Positions 47,537 to 55,822 of a stretch of 64,000 bases of DNA are shown here, piece by piece (within the stretch, counting starts at the first letter, position 1; every line of letters begins with the position of its first letter). A model generated the notes under the pieces. It was not told where the DNA came from. It searched no databases and saw only the letters and a program-made list of their open reading frames with translations. The position numbers were made by a program, and so were the translations under genes. Location of the stretch: positions 1 to 64,000 of the forward strand of contig NZ_JBEJGY010000005.1 in the NCBI RefSeq assembly GCF_040253615.1, written 5' to 3'. This DNA is from Streptomyces sp. Edi4 (GTDB lineage: Bacteria > Actinomycetota > Actinomycetes > Streptomycetales > Streptomycetaceae).

Positions 47537-50169
47537 GCGCGGGTACGGCGGCCGCCGTGCTGGACCACCCTCTGTGGGACGACGTCGACAACTCCGTCGA
47601 CGAGGCCGTGCTTCCCGGGCAGCGGAACCGGCTGCGGTCGGTGCCGGCCTCCGGGCAGCCCGACAGTGGCGGCCTGGACGACCCGCTGCGCCTCGGTCGC
47701 ACGATGCGGCTGCGGCTGCTCGCCGCGGTCCAGGCGCTGCTGGCGGACCCGTCGATCGCCGGGTTGAAGGACGCGCCGAAGCTGGCGGCGGTGGTGCTGT
47801 ACGCGAAGTCGCGGGCGCCGAAGGGGGAGGAGGACGACCTCCAGACCTCGATCTGGGGCGCGGAGCTCGGCCGGTGGATGGGCATGAAGGAGTCCACGGT
47901 CCACCACAAGGTGCTGCCGGTGCTGCGCGGCTCGGACGCGGTGCACACGCAGGTGGTGAGGGACGGGAAGGGGCACCCGACCGGGCTGGACTGCCTGGTC
48001 ATGCCGCTGTGGCACGCTCACCACGGCGGGGGAGCGGGGCACCCGCTGGCGTTGACGAAGGCGGAGCTGGCAACGCTGCTGCACCTGTGCGAGGCGCTGT
48101 TCGGGCACGGCTGGACGCCGAAGGACAAGGAGCCGACGCCGCCGGGGCTGCTCGCCGGCCGGACAGGCAAGGGCGCGGCGACCGACCGGCTCGGGCTGCT
48201 GCTGATGGTGCTGAACACGCGGGCGTCGGGCTGGCTGCAGTTGGTCGGCGGCTCGGTGAAGAAGCGCGAGGGGCGCGGGGCGGCGACGCTGGCCCGGCTG
48301 TTGGGCTGCTCGCCGTCGGGTGCTCGGAAGGTGCTGGCGCGGCTGACGGAGGCCGGTGTCGTGGCGCGGCAGCACCGGGAGACGTCGACACGGATGCGCG
48401 GCCGGGGCCGGGTCATGCTGCTGCCGGTCGCCCGCGCGTATGGCCGCCGCCTGGCCTCTGTGGAGGCTGTTTCGGGGGCCGGGTCGGTGTTTTCGGCGCG
48501 TCCTGATGGTGCGTGCGGAGATCATGCTCCGGCCGGTGCCGCTGGTGCCCTTGGTACGTCTGGGATCGGCGGTGTTGAGGGCCCCGGGGATGCGGAGGAT
48601 CGGGAGCGTCCCGATGGTGCAGAGCTCCACGCAGACCACGCTTCTGGGGTTACTCCCGTCGTTCCTCTGCAGCTTGATTGTGGTTTTTCCGGCGAAGGCC
48701 GTGGGGGTGAAGGCCGTCTGCCGGAGCGCGTGTGCGTGCGCGAGGACCAGGCCGTCGACGGCGAGACCGACGCTGCCGGGACCGGGTCGACGGTGGCGGA
48801 GGGCGGCCCGCTGCGCGGGGAAAAGCCGAATGAGTCCCCGGTCGATGAGCGGGTGGGGCAGCGCACTGCCGTGGCTGGTGCCGGTAGCCGGCCGAAGGCC
48901 GCGGGGTGGGAAAAGGCGCAGCAGCAGAAGCGGGTGGCCCTTCCGGCTGATCTTCGTCTGCGGGTAGCCCTGGGGCCGGTCTCCTGGCTGTGGGAGCAGC
49001 TGTCCGGCTGGCAGCAGGACCAGGTGGAAGCCGCCGCGAAGACCGAACTGGCGCAGCTTGCGGGCCTGGGAGTGGCGCCGGAGGGTGCGCCGCGGCTGCT
49101 GGCCGACCGGCTGACCGACCGCCTGGCGGAGACCGGCGGCGAGGCCCTGGTCGACAAGCCGTTCCCGTGGCTGATCCGCCGGGGTCTGCCCCAGCGGTCG
49201 GCCTGCTCGCACCGCAAGTGCGACGACGGGGTCCGGCTCGACACGGGCGAGGACTGCGAGAACTGCGGCAACGTCATCCACCTGCGCCGTGCCTGGCGTG
49301 CCCGGATCGGCGCGGACATCGACCGGGAGCTGCCCGGCCTGGACGACGGCGAGCGCCGGCGCGTCCTCGAGGAGCGGCTGCGTGAGCGGGCCGCCATCGA
49401 GGCGGAGGACCTCGCGTGGCGCCAGGAGCAGGCCCGCGCGGAGCGGGCCCGACGCGATGCGGCCCGTGCGGCAGCCGCTGAGCAGGCGGAACACGAGCGC
49501 CAGGTTGCGGCCGCCGCCGAAGCGGTCCGCCGGGCGCTGGCGTGCGAGGACTGCGGGCGTGGCCAGGCGGCCGGGCTGTGCGAGGCGTGCGACCACCGCC
49601 GTCAGACCGAGGCCCTGACCGGTGAGGCCGGTCTCCTTGCGGCGGCCGGGTCCGCCGATCTGAGCGACCGGGGCAGCATCGCGGCCGCCGTCGCCGGGGC
49701 CCGGACGGCCATCGGTGAGAGCATCGCCGCCGCGTGGCAGGAGTTCCTGGAGATCACCGACGTAGCCACCCTGGAGGCCGATCCGGAGGCGGCTGCGGAC
49801 GCGTACGCGTTCACCGCGTTCCAGACCGCGCAGCAGGCCGTCGGGGAGTTCCAGGACACCGCGCTGGCGATGCTGGGCCGGACCGAGCAGGCGGAAGCGG
49901 AGGCCCGGCGGGCGTACAAGACCGAGCAGGGTCGCCCCTGGTTCAAGCACAACCCGACCGGCGCGGACGCCGTCGCGGCGGCGACGAAGGCCGCCGACAC
50001 CGCCCGGGAGCGCGTGGCCGAGTGCCTGCTCGCGGCACGGCTGGAGCAGCTGCGCGAGCAGCGGGCGGCGCGCACCGAGCAGGCCGCGGCTGCCGCGTGG
50101 ACGGATCGGCTGCCCCGACTCGCTGCCCGCGCCCTCGATGGCGACGCCACCGGGGTGGTGATCGCATGA
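47533..50169 (+). CDS. rep: Large replication-initiator-like protein (winged helix, zinc sites)
   Basis: The 878-residue product has an N-terminal region with LGRTMRLRLLAAVQALLADP and LGRWMGMKESTVHHKVLPVL, a winged helix, and a second one with ATLARLLGCSPSGARKVLAR. A long low-complexity linker (about residues 310-460) precedes a helical domain (LGPVSWLWEQLSGWQQDQVE). Zinc pairs follow: CSHRKCDDGVRLDTGEDCENC and CEDCGRGQAAGLCEAC, then a coiled coil. I infer a replication initiator because it is large, DNA-binding in look, plasmid-borne and coupled to a DciA-like protein. A transcriptional activator is the alternative. Translation may be coupled to the short leader ORF. Confidence 0.6.
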   Translation: MSAGTAAAVLDHPLWDDVDNSVDEAVLPGQRNRLRSVPASGQPDSGGLDDPLRLGRTMRLRLLAAVQALLADPSIAGLKDAPKLAAVVLYAKSRAPKGEEDDLQTSIWGAELGRWMGMKESTVHHKVLPVLRGSDAVHTQVVRDGKGHPTGLDCLVMPLWHAHHGGGAGHPLALTKAELATLLHLCEALFGHGWTPKDKEPTPPGLLAGRTGKGAATDRLGLLLMVLNTRASGWLQLVGGSVKKREGRGAATLARLLGCSPSGARKVLARLTEAGVVARQHRETSTRMRGRGRVMLLPVARAYGRRLASVEAVSGAGSVFSARPDGACGDHAPAGAAGALGTSGIGGVEGPGDAEDRERPDGAELHADHASGVTPVVPLQLDCGFSGEGRGGEGRLPERVCVREDQAVDGETDAAGTGSTVAEGGPLRGEKPNESPVDERVGQRTAVAGAGSRPKAAGWEKAQQQKRVALPADLRLRVALGPVSWLWEQLSGWQQDQVEAAAKTELAQLAGLGVAPEGAPRLLADRLTDRLAETGGEALVDKPFPWLIRRGLPQRSACSHRKCDDGVRLDTGEDCENCGNVIHLRRAWRARIGADIDRELPGLDDGERRRVLEERLRERAAIEAEDLAWRQEQARAERARRDAARAAAAEQAEHERQVAAAAEAVRRALACEDCGRGQAAGLCEACDHRRQTEALTGEAGLLAAAGSADLSDRGSIAAAVAGARTAIGESIAAAWQEFLEITDVATLEADPEAAADAYAFTAFQTAQQAVGEFQDTALAMLGRTEQAEAEARRAYKTEQGRPWFKHNPTGADAVAAATKAADTARERVAECLLAARLEQLREQRAARTEQAAAAAWTDRLPRLAARALDGDATGVVIA

Positions 50170-50984
50170 CCACCGAGCTGAGCGGAGTCGACCTCGCCCG
50201 CCAGGCGCTGGTCGCGGCCCGGGAGGCGGCGAAGAAGAACGGCTCCGCCACCAGGAAGCCGAAGCGGCGTACCACCACCGTCGTGTCACGGGACGGGCGT
50301 GAGCCGCTCGGCTTGGGCAGCGCGATCAGCCGCATGTTGACCGAGCGCGGCATGGTCGCCCCGGCCGCCGGCGGCAGTGTCCTCGCCCAATTCGACGCCA
50401 TCCTCGCCGCGGCCGTGCCCGAGCTCGCCGGGCGCGTCCAGGGTGTGGCGTTCGACGCGGAGATCGGCCGCCTGGACGTCGTCCCCGACGCCCCGGCCGT
50501 CGGCACGAAGCTGCGCTGGAGCGCGCCGAAGTTGATCGCGGCGGCCAACGAGCGGGTGCGAGGCGCGAACGTCCGCGCCCTGCACGTCCTGGCGCCCGCA
50601 CCCGTGAAGGCCGGCCCCGCCACGGCGGCCGCCGACTCGGCACCGCAGCCGGCCACGCCCGCCGTGCCGGTGGAGCGCCGGACGCCGCCGGATGGGTACC
50701 GTCGCGCGATCGAGGCGCACCGCCAGGCCGCGTCGCCGCCTCGGGTGGATCCGGGTATCGCGGAGGCGGTGGAGCGGCAGACCGCCGCGATGCGGGAGCT
50801 GTCCCGCCGTGCCTTCCCCGAGCCGCCCTCTGTCCCGGACGATGCGCCGGCCCCGATTGACCAGGCCCGCATCGAGCGCCGCCGCCAGGCCGCGGTGACC
50901 GAGGCCGCCGCGCTGCGCAGGGCGCGGCAAGAACGCGCGGGTGTCGCCGTGCCACAGGCCGTTGCACTGCGCACGACAGCGTGA
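50166..50984 (+). CDS. DciA-like (DUF721) helicase-loader candidate
   Basis: The 272-residue product contains a DUF721/DciA domain: ISRMLTERGMVAPAAGGSVL, VPELAGRVQGVAFDAEIGRL, VVPDAPAVGTKLRWSAPKLI and AANERVRGANVRALHVLAP. Chromosomal DciA, next to recF in actinobacteria, is the ancestral loader of the replicative helicase DnaB. A plasmid copy directly coupled (ATGA) to a Rep-like gene suggests that the plasmid brings its own loader. The C-terminal 110 residues are a proline/arginine-rich extension with helical segments. No Rep-DciA contact is shown by the sequence. Confidence 0.75.
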   Translation: MTTELSGVDLARQALVAAREAAKKNGSATRKPKRRTTTVVSRDGREPLGLGSAISRMLTERGMVAPAAGGSVLAQFDAILAAAVPELAGRVQGVAFDAEIGRLDVVPDAPAVGTKLRWSAPKLIAAANERVRGANVRALHVLAPAPVKAGPATAAADSAPQPATPAVPVERRTPPDGYRRAIEAHRQAASPPRVDPGIAEAVERQTAAMRELSRRAFPEPPSVPDDAPAPIDQARIERRRQAAVTEAAALRRARQERAGVAVPQAVALRTTA

Positions 50985-51010
50985 GGGGCCTTCCGTACGG
51001 CACCGGGGCT

Positions 51011-51034
51011 CGTTGTTTCCCGCGGGAAACAACG
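51011..51034. promoter_or_regulatory. 24-bp perfect palindrome, parS-related
   Basis: CGTTGTTTCCCGCGGGAAAC followed by AACG. Its centre TTTCCCGCGGGAAA differs at two positions from the parS-like palindrome near parAB. It lies in the 85-base gap between convergent genes, so a terminator is also possible, but there is no loop. Confidence 0.55.
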
Positions 51035-51069
51035 AACCATCGCTCCCTTGGTGCTGAACTGGGTCCTGT

Positions 51070-52203
51070 TCAGTCGGCTGTCGCGGCGCGGGGCTGCAGA
51101 AGGACTCCGTGGGCGGCAGCGGTGTCCCCGGGCCGCAGTGTCCACGGCACGGACGGGATCTCTGCCAGCCACCCGTCGGCCAAGAGCTGCTGGACGATGA
51201 TGCCGCGCAGCTTCGGCGGCCAGCCCAGGCCGGAGCAGAGCTGGCCGTACGAGGGGCCGTGGCCGTGCCTGGTCCGGAACACGGCGGTGGCCTGCGCGGC
51301 TTGCAAGCCGTGGCCGGGATGGCCCTTCGCCCAGGCGTCGTACGCGTCGCGTACGTGCCGCGGCGTCTGGCCGGTGTGCCGGGTTTCTGTGAACGCTGCC
51401 GCCACCTGGAGGCGGGGGAGGCGGCACACGGCGCAGTGTTCGACCGCTTCGGCGTTCTTGCGCACCGTCGGGCGGGCTGCCTGCTTCCACTGCGCCCATT
51501 CCGCCTTGGTGGTCCGGGCGTACCGGGGGACCTTCCACGGGCCCTTGCGCGGCGGGGAGTCGTCCGGGTCGGCCCGATGGGGGAGACGTCCAGTGAGGTG
51601 CTGCATGGAGGAGTCGAGTCGGTACCGGTCGCCTTCGAGGCGGGTGAGGAATCCGTCCGTCACCAGGTCGAACGTCTTCTCGCGGCAGGCGTGCGGCAGA
51701 TCGTGGGGCAGCGTGCCGTTCAGGTGGGCGGAGGCGTGGCCCGTCAGGAACAACGCGGCGAGCCGGGCGGCCGGCGGGCCCTGGGCGACCAGCGGGGCGG
51801 ACAGGGTGCGCACGATCCAGCCCGACAACCGCGACTGCGGCTCCTTCGCGAGGGGAAGCGGGTGGTCGTCCGTTCCGGCCGCCAGGGCCGGCACCGTCAG
51901 CAGTGCCGGGGCGTCGGCGTCCTGGTCCAGGAGCTCGTCGGGAACCTGCCAGCCCAGAGCGCGCAGCTCAGCGACGGCCCCGTCCGCATCGTCCAGCCGC
52001 AGTGCCCGTACCGCTGCGCCCCGGATCTGGCCTGTGCCGCCCCTCGCGGTCCTGACGGCGATGACCACGGCGAGCAGCAGGGCGTCGCAGGAGGACAGCG
52101 GCAGGGCGGCCGTGTAGGAGAGGAGACGTCGGACGGCGTGCCCCTGCGGGATGGTCAGCAGGAAGGACGCCGCCGGCGCTGGAGCAACAGCGGGCTTCGG
52201 CAT
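51070..52203 (-). CDS. Hypothetical plasmid protein
   Basis: The 377-residue product starts MPKPAVAPAPAASFLLTIPQ. The N-terminal half is helical (LSSCDALLLAVVIAVRTARG); the middle has AVEHCAVCRLPRLQVAAAFT, a CxxC pair; and the end reads QAAQATAVFRTRHGHGPSYG and LGWPPKLRGIIVQQLLADGW, a winged-helix-like unit. No family is recognised. It is convergent with the DciA-like gene. Confidence 0.6.
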   Translation of the reverse strand: MPKPAVAPAPAASFLLTIPQGHAVRRLLSYTAALPLSSCDALLLAVVIAVRTARGGTGQIRGAAVRALRLDDADGAVAELRALGWQVPDELLDQDADAPALLTVPALAAGTDDHPLPLAKEPQSRLSGWIVRTLSAPLVAQGPPAARLAALFLTGHASAHLNGTLPHDLPHACREKTFDLVTDGFLTRLEGDRYRLDSSMQHLTGRLPHRADPDDSPPRKGPWKVPRYARTTKAEWAQWKQAARPTVRKNAEAVEHCAVCRLPRLQVAAAFTETRHTGQTPRHVRDAYDAWAKGHPGHGLQAAQATAVFRTRHGHGPSYGQLCSGLGWPPKLRGIIVQQLLADGWLAEIPSVPWTLRPGDTAAAHGVLLQPRAATAD

Positions 52204-52389
52204 GATCGGGATTGTCCCCCGGATGCGGCCACCGGGGAGTCAACTCACGCCGCAACAGAGTCTTCTCAGCCATTGCCGGTGTCGAATCGGGCAGGTCGGA
52301 GCATCTGCGGTGTGGCGGAGTTCCGGCCGTTCCATGCTCTGCGGCAGCGGGACGCGACGGGCGGTCCTGGTGGCAGGGGGAGGTACCCA

Positions 52390-53079
52390 GTGGCAGTGAC
52401 CGAGCTGTTGGTCGCGGACGAGATTATGACCCGGCTGTCGGACAAGGCCCGCCAGGAAGTGGCGCTCAACCTGCACAAGCGGGACTGCCAGACCTGCGGG
52501 GCGCCGCTCGGTGAGCAGACGCCGGCGCTTGTCGTCGACGACTGCGGTCCGTTCCTGAGCGCGACGCTCAACCACCAGGACTGCCGCCCCTCGGGCTGGT
52601 ACGAGCTCCGCTCGCTCATGGTCGGTGCGCACCTGTCGTGGACCAGCCGGTTCTTCACCCTGCCGATGGACGAAGGCAACGGCCGCCCCCCGCGGCCGGT
52701 GTTCATCGTCTGTCCGCACCTGGAGGCGGTCCACCTGGACCAGGACGGCGGCGACGGCTGGAGCGTGAACACCGAGCGGCACTGGCGAGCCCGCGGCTTC
52801 CGCCCGATGGGCCGCGAGCTGATCGTCGACAAGTGGGTGGCCGACCAGGCACCGCCCAAGGCCCGGCTGACCGGAGCCACCATCCACATCGACGCGGGCC
52901 TGGAAGGGCAATGGTCGTCGTCGGCGAATCTGGACACCGTCAAGGCGTGCCGGGAGCTGGGCGGGCTGCTGCTGGGCATCTCCACCGCGTGCGAGCCGAC
53001 CTCCACGACCGGCCCCAACGACATCCTGCGCTACGGCGCCGCCGGCCACATCTACCTCGGCTGGGTGCCGCTCACCTGA
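52390..53079 (+). CDS. Hypothetical protein
   Basis: The 229-residue product is read from a GTG with GGGGGAGG six bases before it (VAVTELLVADEIMTRLSDKA). It has CQTCGAPLGEQTPALVVDDC, a zinc-ribbon-like start, then aromatic-rich strands. The upstream open frame is a GC artefact. No family name is known to me. Confidence 0.6.
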   Translation: MAVTELLVADEIMTRLSDKARQEVALNLHKRDCQTCGAPLGEQTPALVVDDCGPFLSATLNHQDCRPSGWYELRSLMVGAHLSWTSRFFTLPMDEGNGRPPRPVFIVCPHLEAVHLDQDGGDGWSVNTERHWRARGFRPMGRELIVDKWVADQAPPKARLTGATIHIDAGLEGQWSSSANLDTVKACRELGGLLLGISTACEPTSTTGPNDILRYGAAGHIYLGWVPLT

Positions 53080-53133
53080 CGTCCGGCAGAGCCGGTGCGT
53101 GGCCAGGATCAGCAAGAGAATGGGGAGAACACG

Positions 53134-53595
53134 ATGACGGAGCAGGACCGCGTCTACCACGGTGTGCGGCTGGTCGGGGATGACGACTGGCAGTGCCGGA
53201 TCCTGGTGGAGAAGAGGAAGCTGGGGCCCACCGAGCGGCAGGTCGACGACCTCGTCCTGTACGAACTCGCCCCGAAGGACGCGGAGGGCCTGGGCGGGTT
53301 CGACTGGGGATACAGCGGGTCCGGCCCCGGCAGGGCCGCCAACGCGATCCTCGCCGACGCCTTGGACCTGGGCGATCCCTGGAGCTGCGGCTTCGAAGGG
53401 GGGCCGATCGACCCGGTCCTCCAGGCGCTGGGCGTCGACTTCGCCGCCGACGTACTGGTCCAGTGCTGCTCGGAGTGGCGGCTCAGCCGCCCCGGCGTCC
53501 TGCGCTGGTGCCGCGGCTGGTACGCGCAGCAGGGCGTCAATGATCTCCCCGCTGCCCTGGTCGATCTTCCTGAACTGATCAGCAGCAGCCTGTGA
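53134..53595 (+). CDS. DUF6166-like protein
   Basis: The 153-residue product starts MTEQDRVYHGVRLVGDDDWQ. GGFDWGYSGSGPGRAANAIL is the signature of DUF6166 proteins (F-E/D-WGYxGSGPxxLAxAIL), common on actinobacterial plasmids. Function is unknown. GGGGAGAACACG precedes the ATG. The terminator that followed it (53677-53692 plus 59871-59884) has been split by the Tn7-like element. Confidence 0.7.
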   Translation: MTEQDRVYHGVRLVGDDDWQCRILVEKRKLGPTERQVDDLVLYELAPKDAEGLGGFDWGYSGSGPGRAANAILADALDLGDPWSCGFEGGPIDPVLQALGVDFAADVLVQCCSEWRLSRPGVLRWCRGWYAQQGVNDLPAALVDLPELISSSL

Positions 53596-53676
53596 CGATT
53601 GGCTGAACCTAGGAGCCTCACACGACGTTTCCGCAGGTGGAACCGCTGTGGCGTGATCCTGTGAGTTGTGAGATCG

Positions 53677-53697
53677 AAGGCCGTCCGACGTTCGTCG
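53677..53697 (+). terminator. Left half of a terminator split by the Tn7-like insertion
   Basis: AAGGCCGTCCGACG (53677-53690) plus TT would pair with CGTCGGGCGGCCTT (59871-59884) once the transposon and one CGTCG copy are removed. The result is a 14-base stem with one wobble followed by TTTTCG. It terminated the DUF6166 gene before insertion. Confidence 0.75.
53693..53697. repeat. Target-site duplication CGTCG (left)
   Basis: CGTCG immediately before the transposon end TGTCC; the matching copy is at 59871-59875. A 5-bp duplication is the length produced by Tn7 and Tn5053-type transposases. Confidence 0.88.
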
Positions 53698-53801
53698 TGT
53701 CCTGTCTCAGCTAGGTCCGGGCATCTGGGGCCCTCTGACCTGGGGTGCCCGGAGAACTCTGAGACGTCCGGATCTGGGATCGTCTCAGTTTGCTCCGGGT
53801 A
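53698..53801. repeat. Left end of the Tn7-like element
   Basis: It begins TGTCCTGTCTC. TCTC-x6-GTCCGGGCA is at 53705-53723 and TCTCagtttgcTCCGGGTA at 53783-53801. Between them are two poorer sites with CCGG cores. Asymmetric numbers of sites at the two ends are typical of Tn7-like elements. Confidence 0.78.
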
Positions 53802-53957
53802 GCTGTCCTACTGTGGCGGCATCCGTAACTTGCTCGACTTCGAGACAGCCCGGACCGTCGCCGAGATTCTCAGACCGCGGTCCCAATGGCCGGGCTGCAT
53901 CGATTCCTGTCAGCGAGTGCATGGCTGCCGGGAAGGCCCAGTCGATCCATGCCGACG

Positions 53958-54854
53958 TCAAAGGCCCTTCAGGACACGATCAAGTGCGGACCGGCCTGCG
54001 GGCCCCCAGTTCGACTTGCCGCCAGGCAGGCCGCGATCCCCGGCTTGGCCCATCGCCATCAGGAACAGGCTCCTCATCGCGGCCAGTCCGCGCGCCCGTC
54101 GCACCGCTGCCTCGTCCGCCTGTGCGTAGCTGTCGAAAAACCGTGCGGCGCCGCCCGCGGGGAGTAGCAGCCAGGCGGCCGCGAGGTCCCACGCCGGGTC
54201 GCCGGCGACCAGCGCGCCGAAGTCGACGACACCCGCCAGTGTCCCGTCCGCGACGACGACGTTCGCGGGATGCAGGTCGCCGTGCACCCACACCGGTGGG
54301 CCCTCCCACCCCGGGGCCGCCACCGCTTCACCCCAGACTTCACGGATCTCGTCGGCGAGGTCGGCAGGGGCAACGTCCTGGAAGAAGTGCTCGAAGCCGT
54401 CCGTGCAGTCCTTGGGGTGAGCGCCGAAGTCCGAAGCGGTAGGTGCGTCGGTGGGCGCTTCCACGTGCAGCGCCCTGAGGAAGTCCGACAGCGTCTCGGC
54501 CGCGTGGTCGCCGCGAGTGATCGAGCCGTGGTCCAGAGGCGTGCCGTCGACCCATGTCATGACGGTCCAGATCTTGGGGAAGCGCTCGGATGGTGCACCG
54601 TCCCGCAGGGGGACAGGAATCGGCAGCGGCAGGCGCGCTGCGAGAGTCGGCAGCCACCGGCGCTCCTTGAGCTGCAGATCGGGGCTCGTGTCCATCCGCT
54701 GCATCCGGACGGCCAACTCGTCACCGAGGCGCCACATTTGGTTGCCCCAGCCGCCCGCCACTTCGCGGATGGGCAGCTCGGCCAGGTCTGGATGCTGTTC
54801 CCGAAGCAGGTCGCGGACCAGATCCTCGCTGATCTCAATCTCGGATTCGATCAT
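53958..54854 (-). CDS. Aminoglycoside phosphotransferase (APH) family protein, transposon cargo
   Basis: The 298-residue product has the APH/choline-kinase fold: GGWGNQMWRLGDELAVRMQR (nucleotide-binding strand with the lysine position replaced by arginine, as in several APH proteins), the catalytic loop VHGDLHPANVVV and VVDFGALVAGDPAWDLAAAW with the metal-binding aspartate. It resembles actinobacterial aminoglycoside phosphotransferase-family proteins; whether it acts on an antibiotic is unknown. It is the last gene of the element and overlaps tniQ by four bases (54851-54854), so it is co-transcribed with the transposition genes. Confidence 0.78.
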   Translation of the reverse strand: MIESEIEISEDLVRDLLREQHPDLAELPIREVAGGWGNQMWRLGDELAVRMQRMDTSPDLQLKERRWLPTLAARLPLPIPVPLRDGAPSERFPKIWTVMTWVDGTPLDHGSITRGDHAAETLSDFLRALHVEAPTDAPTASDFGAHPKDCTDGFEHFFQDVAPADLADEIREVWGEAVAAPGWEGPPVWVHGDLHPANVVVADGTLAGVVDFGALVAGDPAWDLAAAWLLLPAGGAARFFDSYAQADEAAVRRARGLAAMRSLFLMAMGQAGDRGLPGGKSNWGPAGRSALDRVLKGL

Positions 54855-55822
54855 GCCGAGTCACCGTACTTGAGGTAGGTGGAGGCCACCTTGCACTTTG
54901 GGAGATCCAGCTCCCCGGCTGGATCTCCCGAGCTCTTTGAAGACTCGCAGGCAAGCGCTGCCGCTATGGCCTCCTCGATGCGTAGAGCGGTGTCTCCCAG
55001 TTCCTTGAGGAACCACGGCTTGCTGCTCCTGCGAAGGATCCGTTCCTGTGGCAGCTGACGGATGAACTCGGCCCGGAAGCGGAGGTATCCGCTGTCCTCG
55101 GAGCGTGCGAGCTTCCTCCAGTGAGGGGAGGCGTAGAGCGCGGTGGCCGCGACGACCTCGGGATAGACCGCGATGTAGCGGCGAGGGTCCCAGGTTTCGG
55201 GGTGGCTGGTGCCCAGGGTGTCGAGACGGCGGCGGCGGTCGCTGGGCCGGTATCCGCGTCGCACGACGGCATCCCAGAGGTCGGAGCAGTGCTCGAAGCA
55301 GGCGCTGAGCACGACGTGTCCGTGTCTGCGCAGGAGCCGGTAGTGCCGCCGTTGCGCCTGGATCACGTCAGGGAGGTCGGTGACGTCGACCTGTTGCATG
55401 TAGTTCTCGGCTGATCGTCCGGTCCAGATCTTGTGCCGGAGGCAGACCTGATCGTGGAAACGAGAGCTCCAGACCGAGACCCTTGAGGAGTGGGAATAGC
55501 TCCCGGTCCGGCGGGCGACGCAGAGTCGGCAAGGGATGTTCACGGAGAAGTCCGGGCGATCGGCGAGGAACGGCCAGTGTTCCTGGCCGAGTTGGGGGAT
55601 CGCGTGCAGGAGGGTTTCGCGGGACTGGCCGCTGACGATGGCGAGCCGCTCGATGTAGTCCTGCCGGGACTCCAGCCAGGAGCTCTGTGCCAGCACCCTT
55701 TCGGCCCGGATTCCGTTCGTGGCGCCCAGCCGTTCCAGATAGGACCGTTCGCTTTCGTGCGGGAACGGCGGGAGGGGGCGGGGAAGGGGCCTGGTCAGCC
55801 AGTAGTCGGTCGGCTCTCTCAT
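54851..55822 (-). CDS. tniQ: TniQ-family transposition protein (TnsD-like target selector)
   Basis: The 323-residue product starts RPLPPFPHESERSYLERLGA after nine residues, the N-terminal motif of TniQ. It has a zinc motif CRLCVARRT...CLRHKIW and helical C-terminus (RRGYRPSDRRRR, IAVYPEVVAATALYASPHW). TniQ proteins link the AAA+ protein TnsC to a target site; TnsD is a larger member that reads a DNA sequence. At 323 residues this lacks the long C-terminal extension of Tn7 TnsD (508 residues), so its target specificity may come from elsewhere. The ATG at 55822 overlaps tnsC by four bases. Confidence 0.85.
   Translation of the reverse strand: MREPTDYWLTRPLPRPLPPFPHESERSYLERLGATNGIRAERVLAQSSWLESRQDYIERLAIVSGQSRETLLHAIPQLGQEHWPFLADRPDFSVNIPCRLCVARRTGSYSHSSRVSVWSSRFHDQVCLRHKIWTGRSAENYMQQVDVTDLPDVIQAQRRHYRLLRRHGHVVLSACFEHCSDLWDAVVRRGYRPSDRRRRLDTLGTSHPETWDPRRYIAVYPEVVAATALYASPHWRKLARSEDSGYLRFRAEFIRQLPQERILRRSSKPWFLKELGDTALRIEEAIAAALACESSKSSGDPAGELDLPKCKVASTYLKYGDSA

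Noticed and set aside
47326..50289. 987-residue frame opposite rep
   Set aside because: A GC-rich mirror frame; no motif, no start signal, and rep on the plus strand has domains and couplings.
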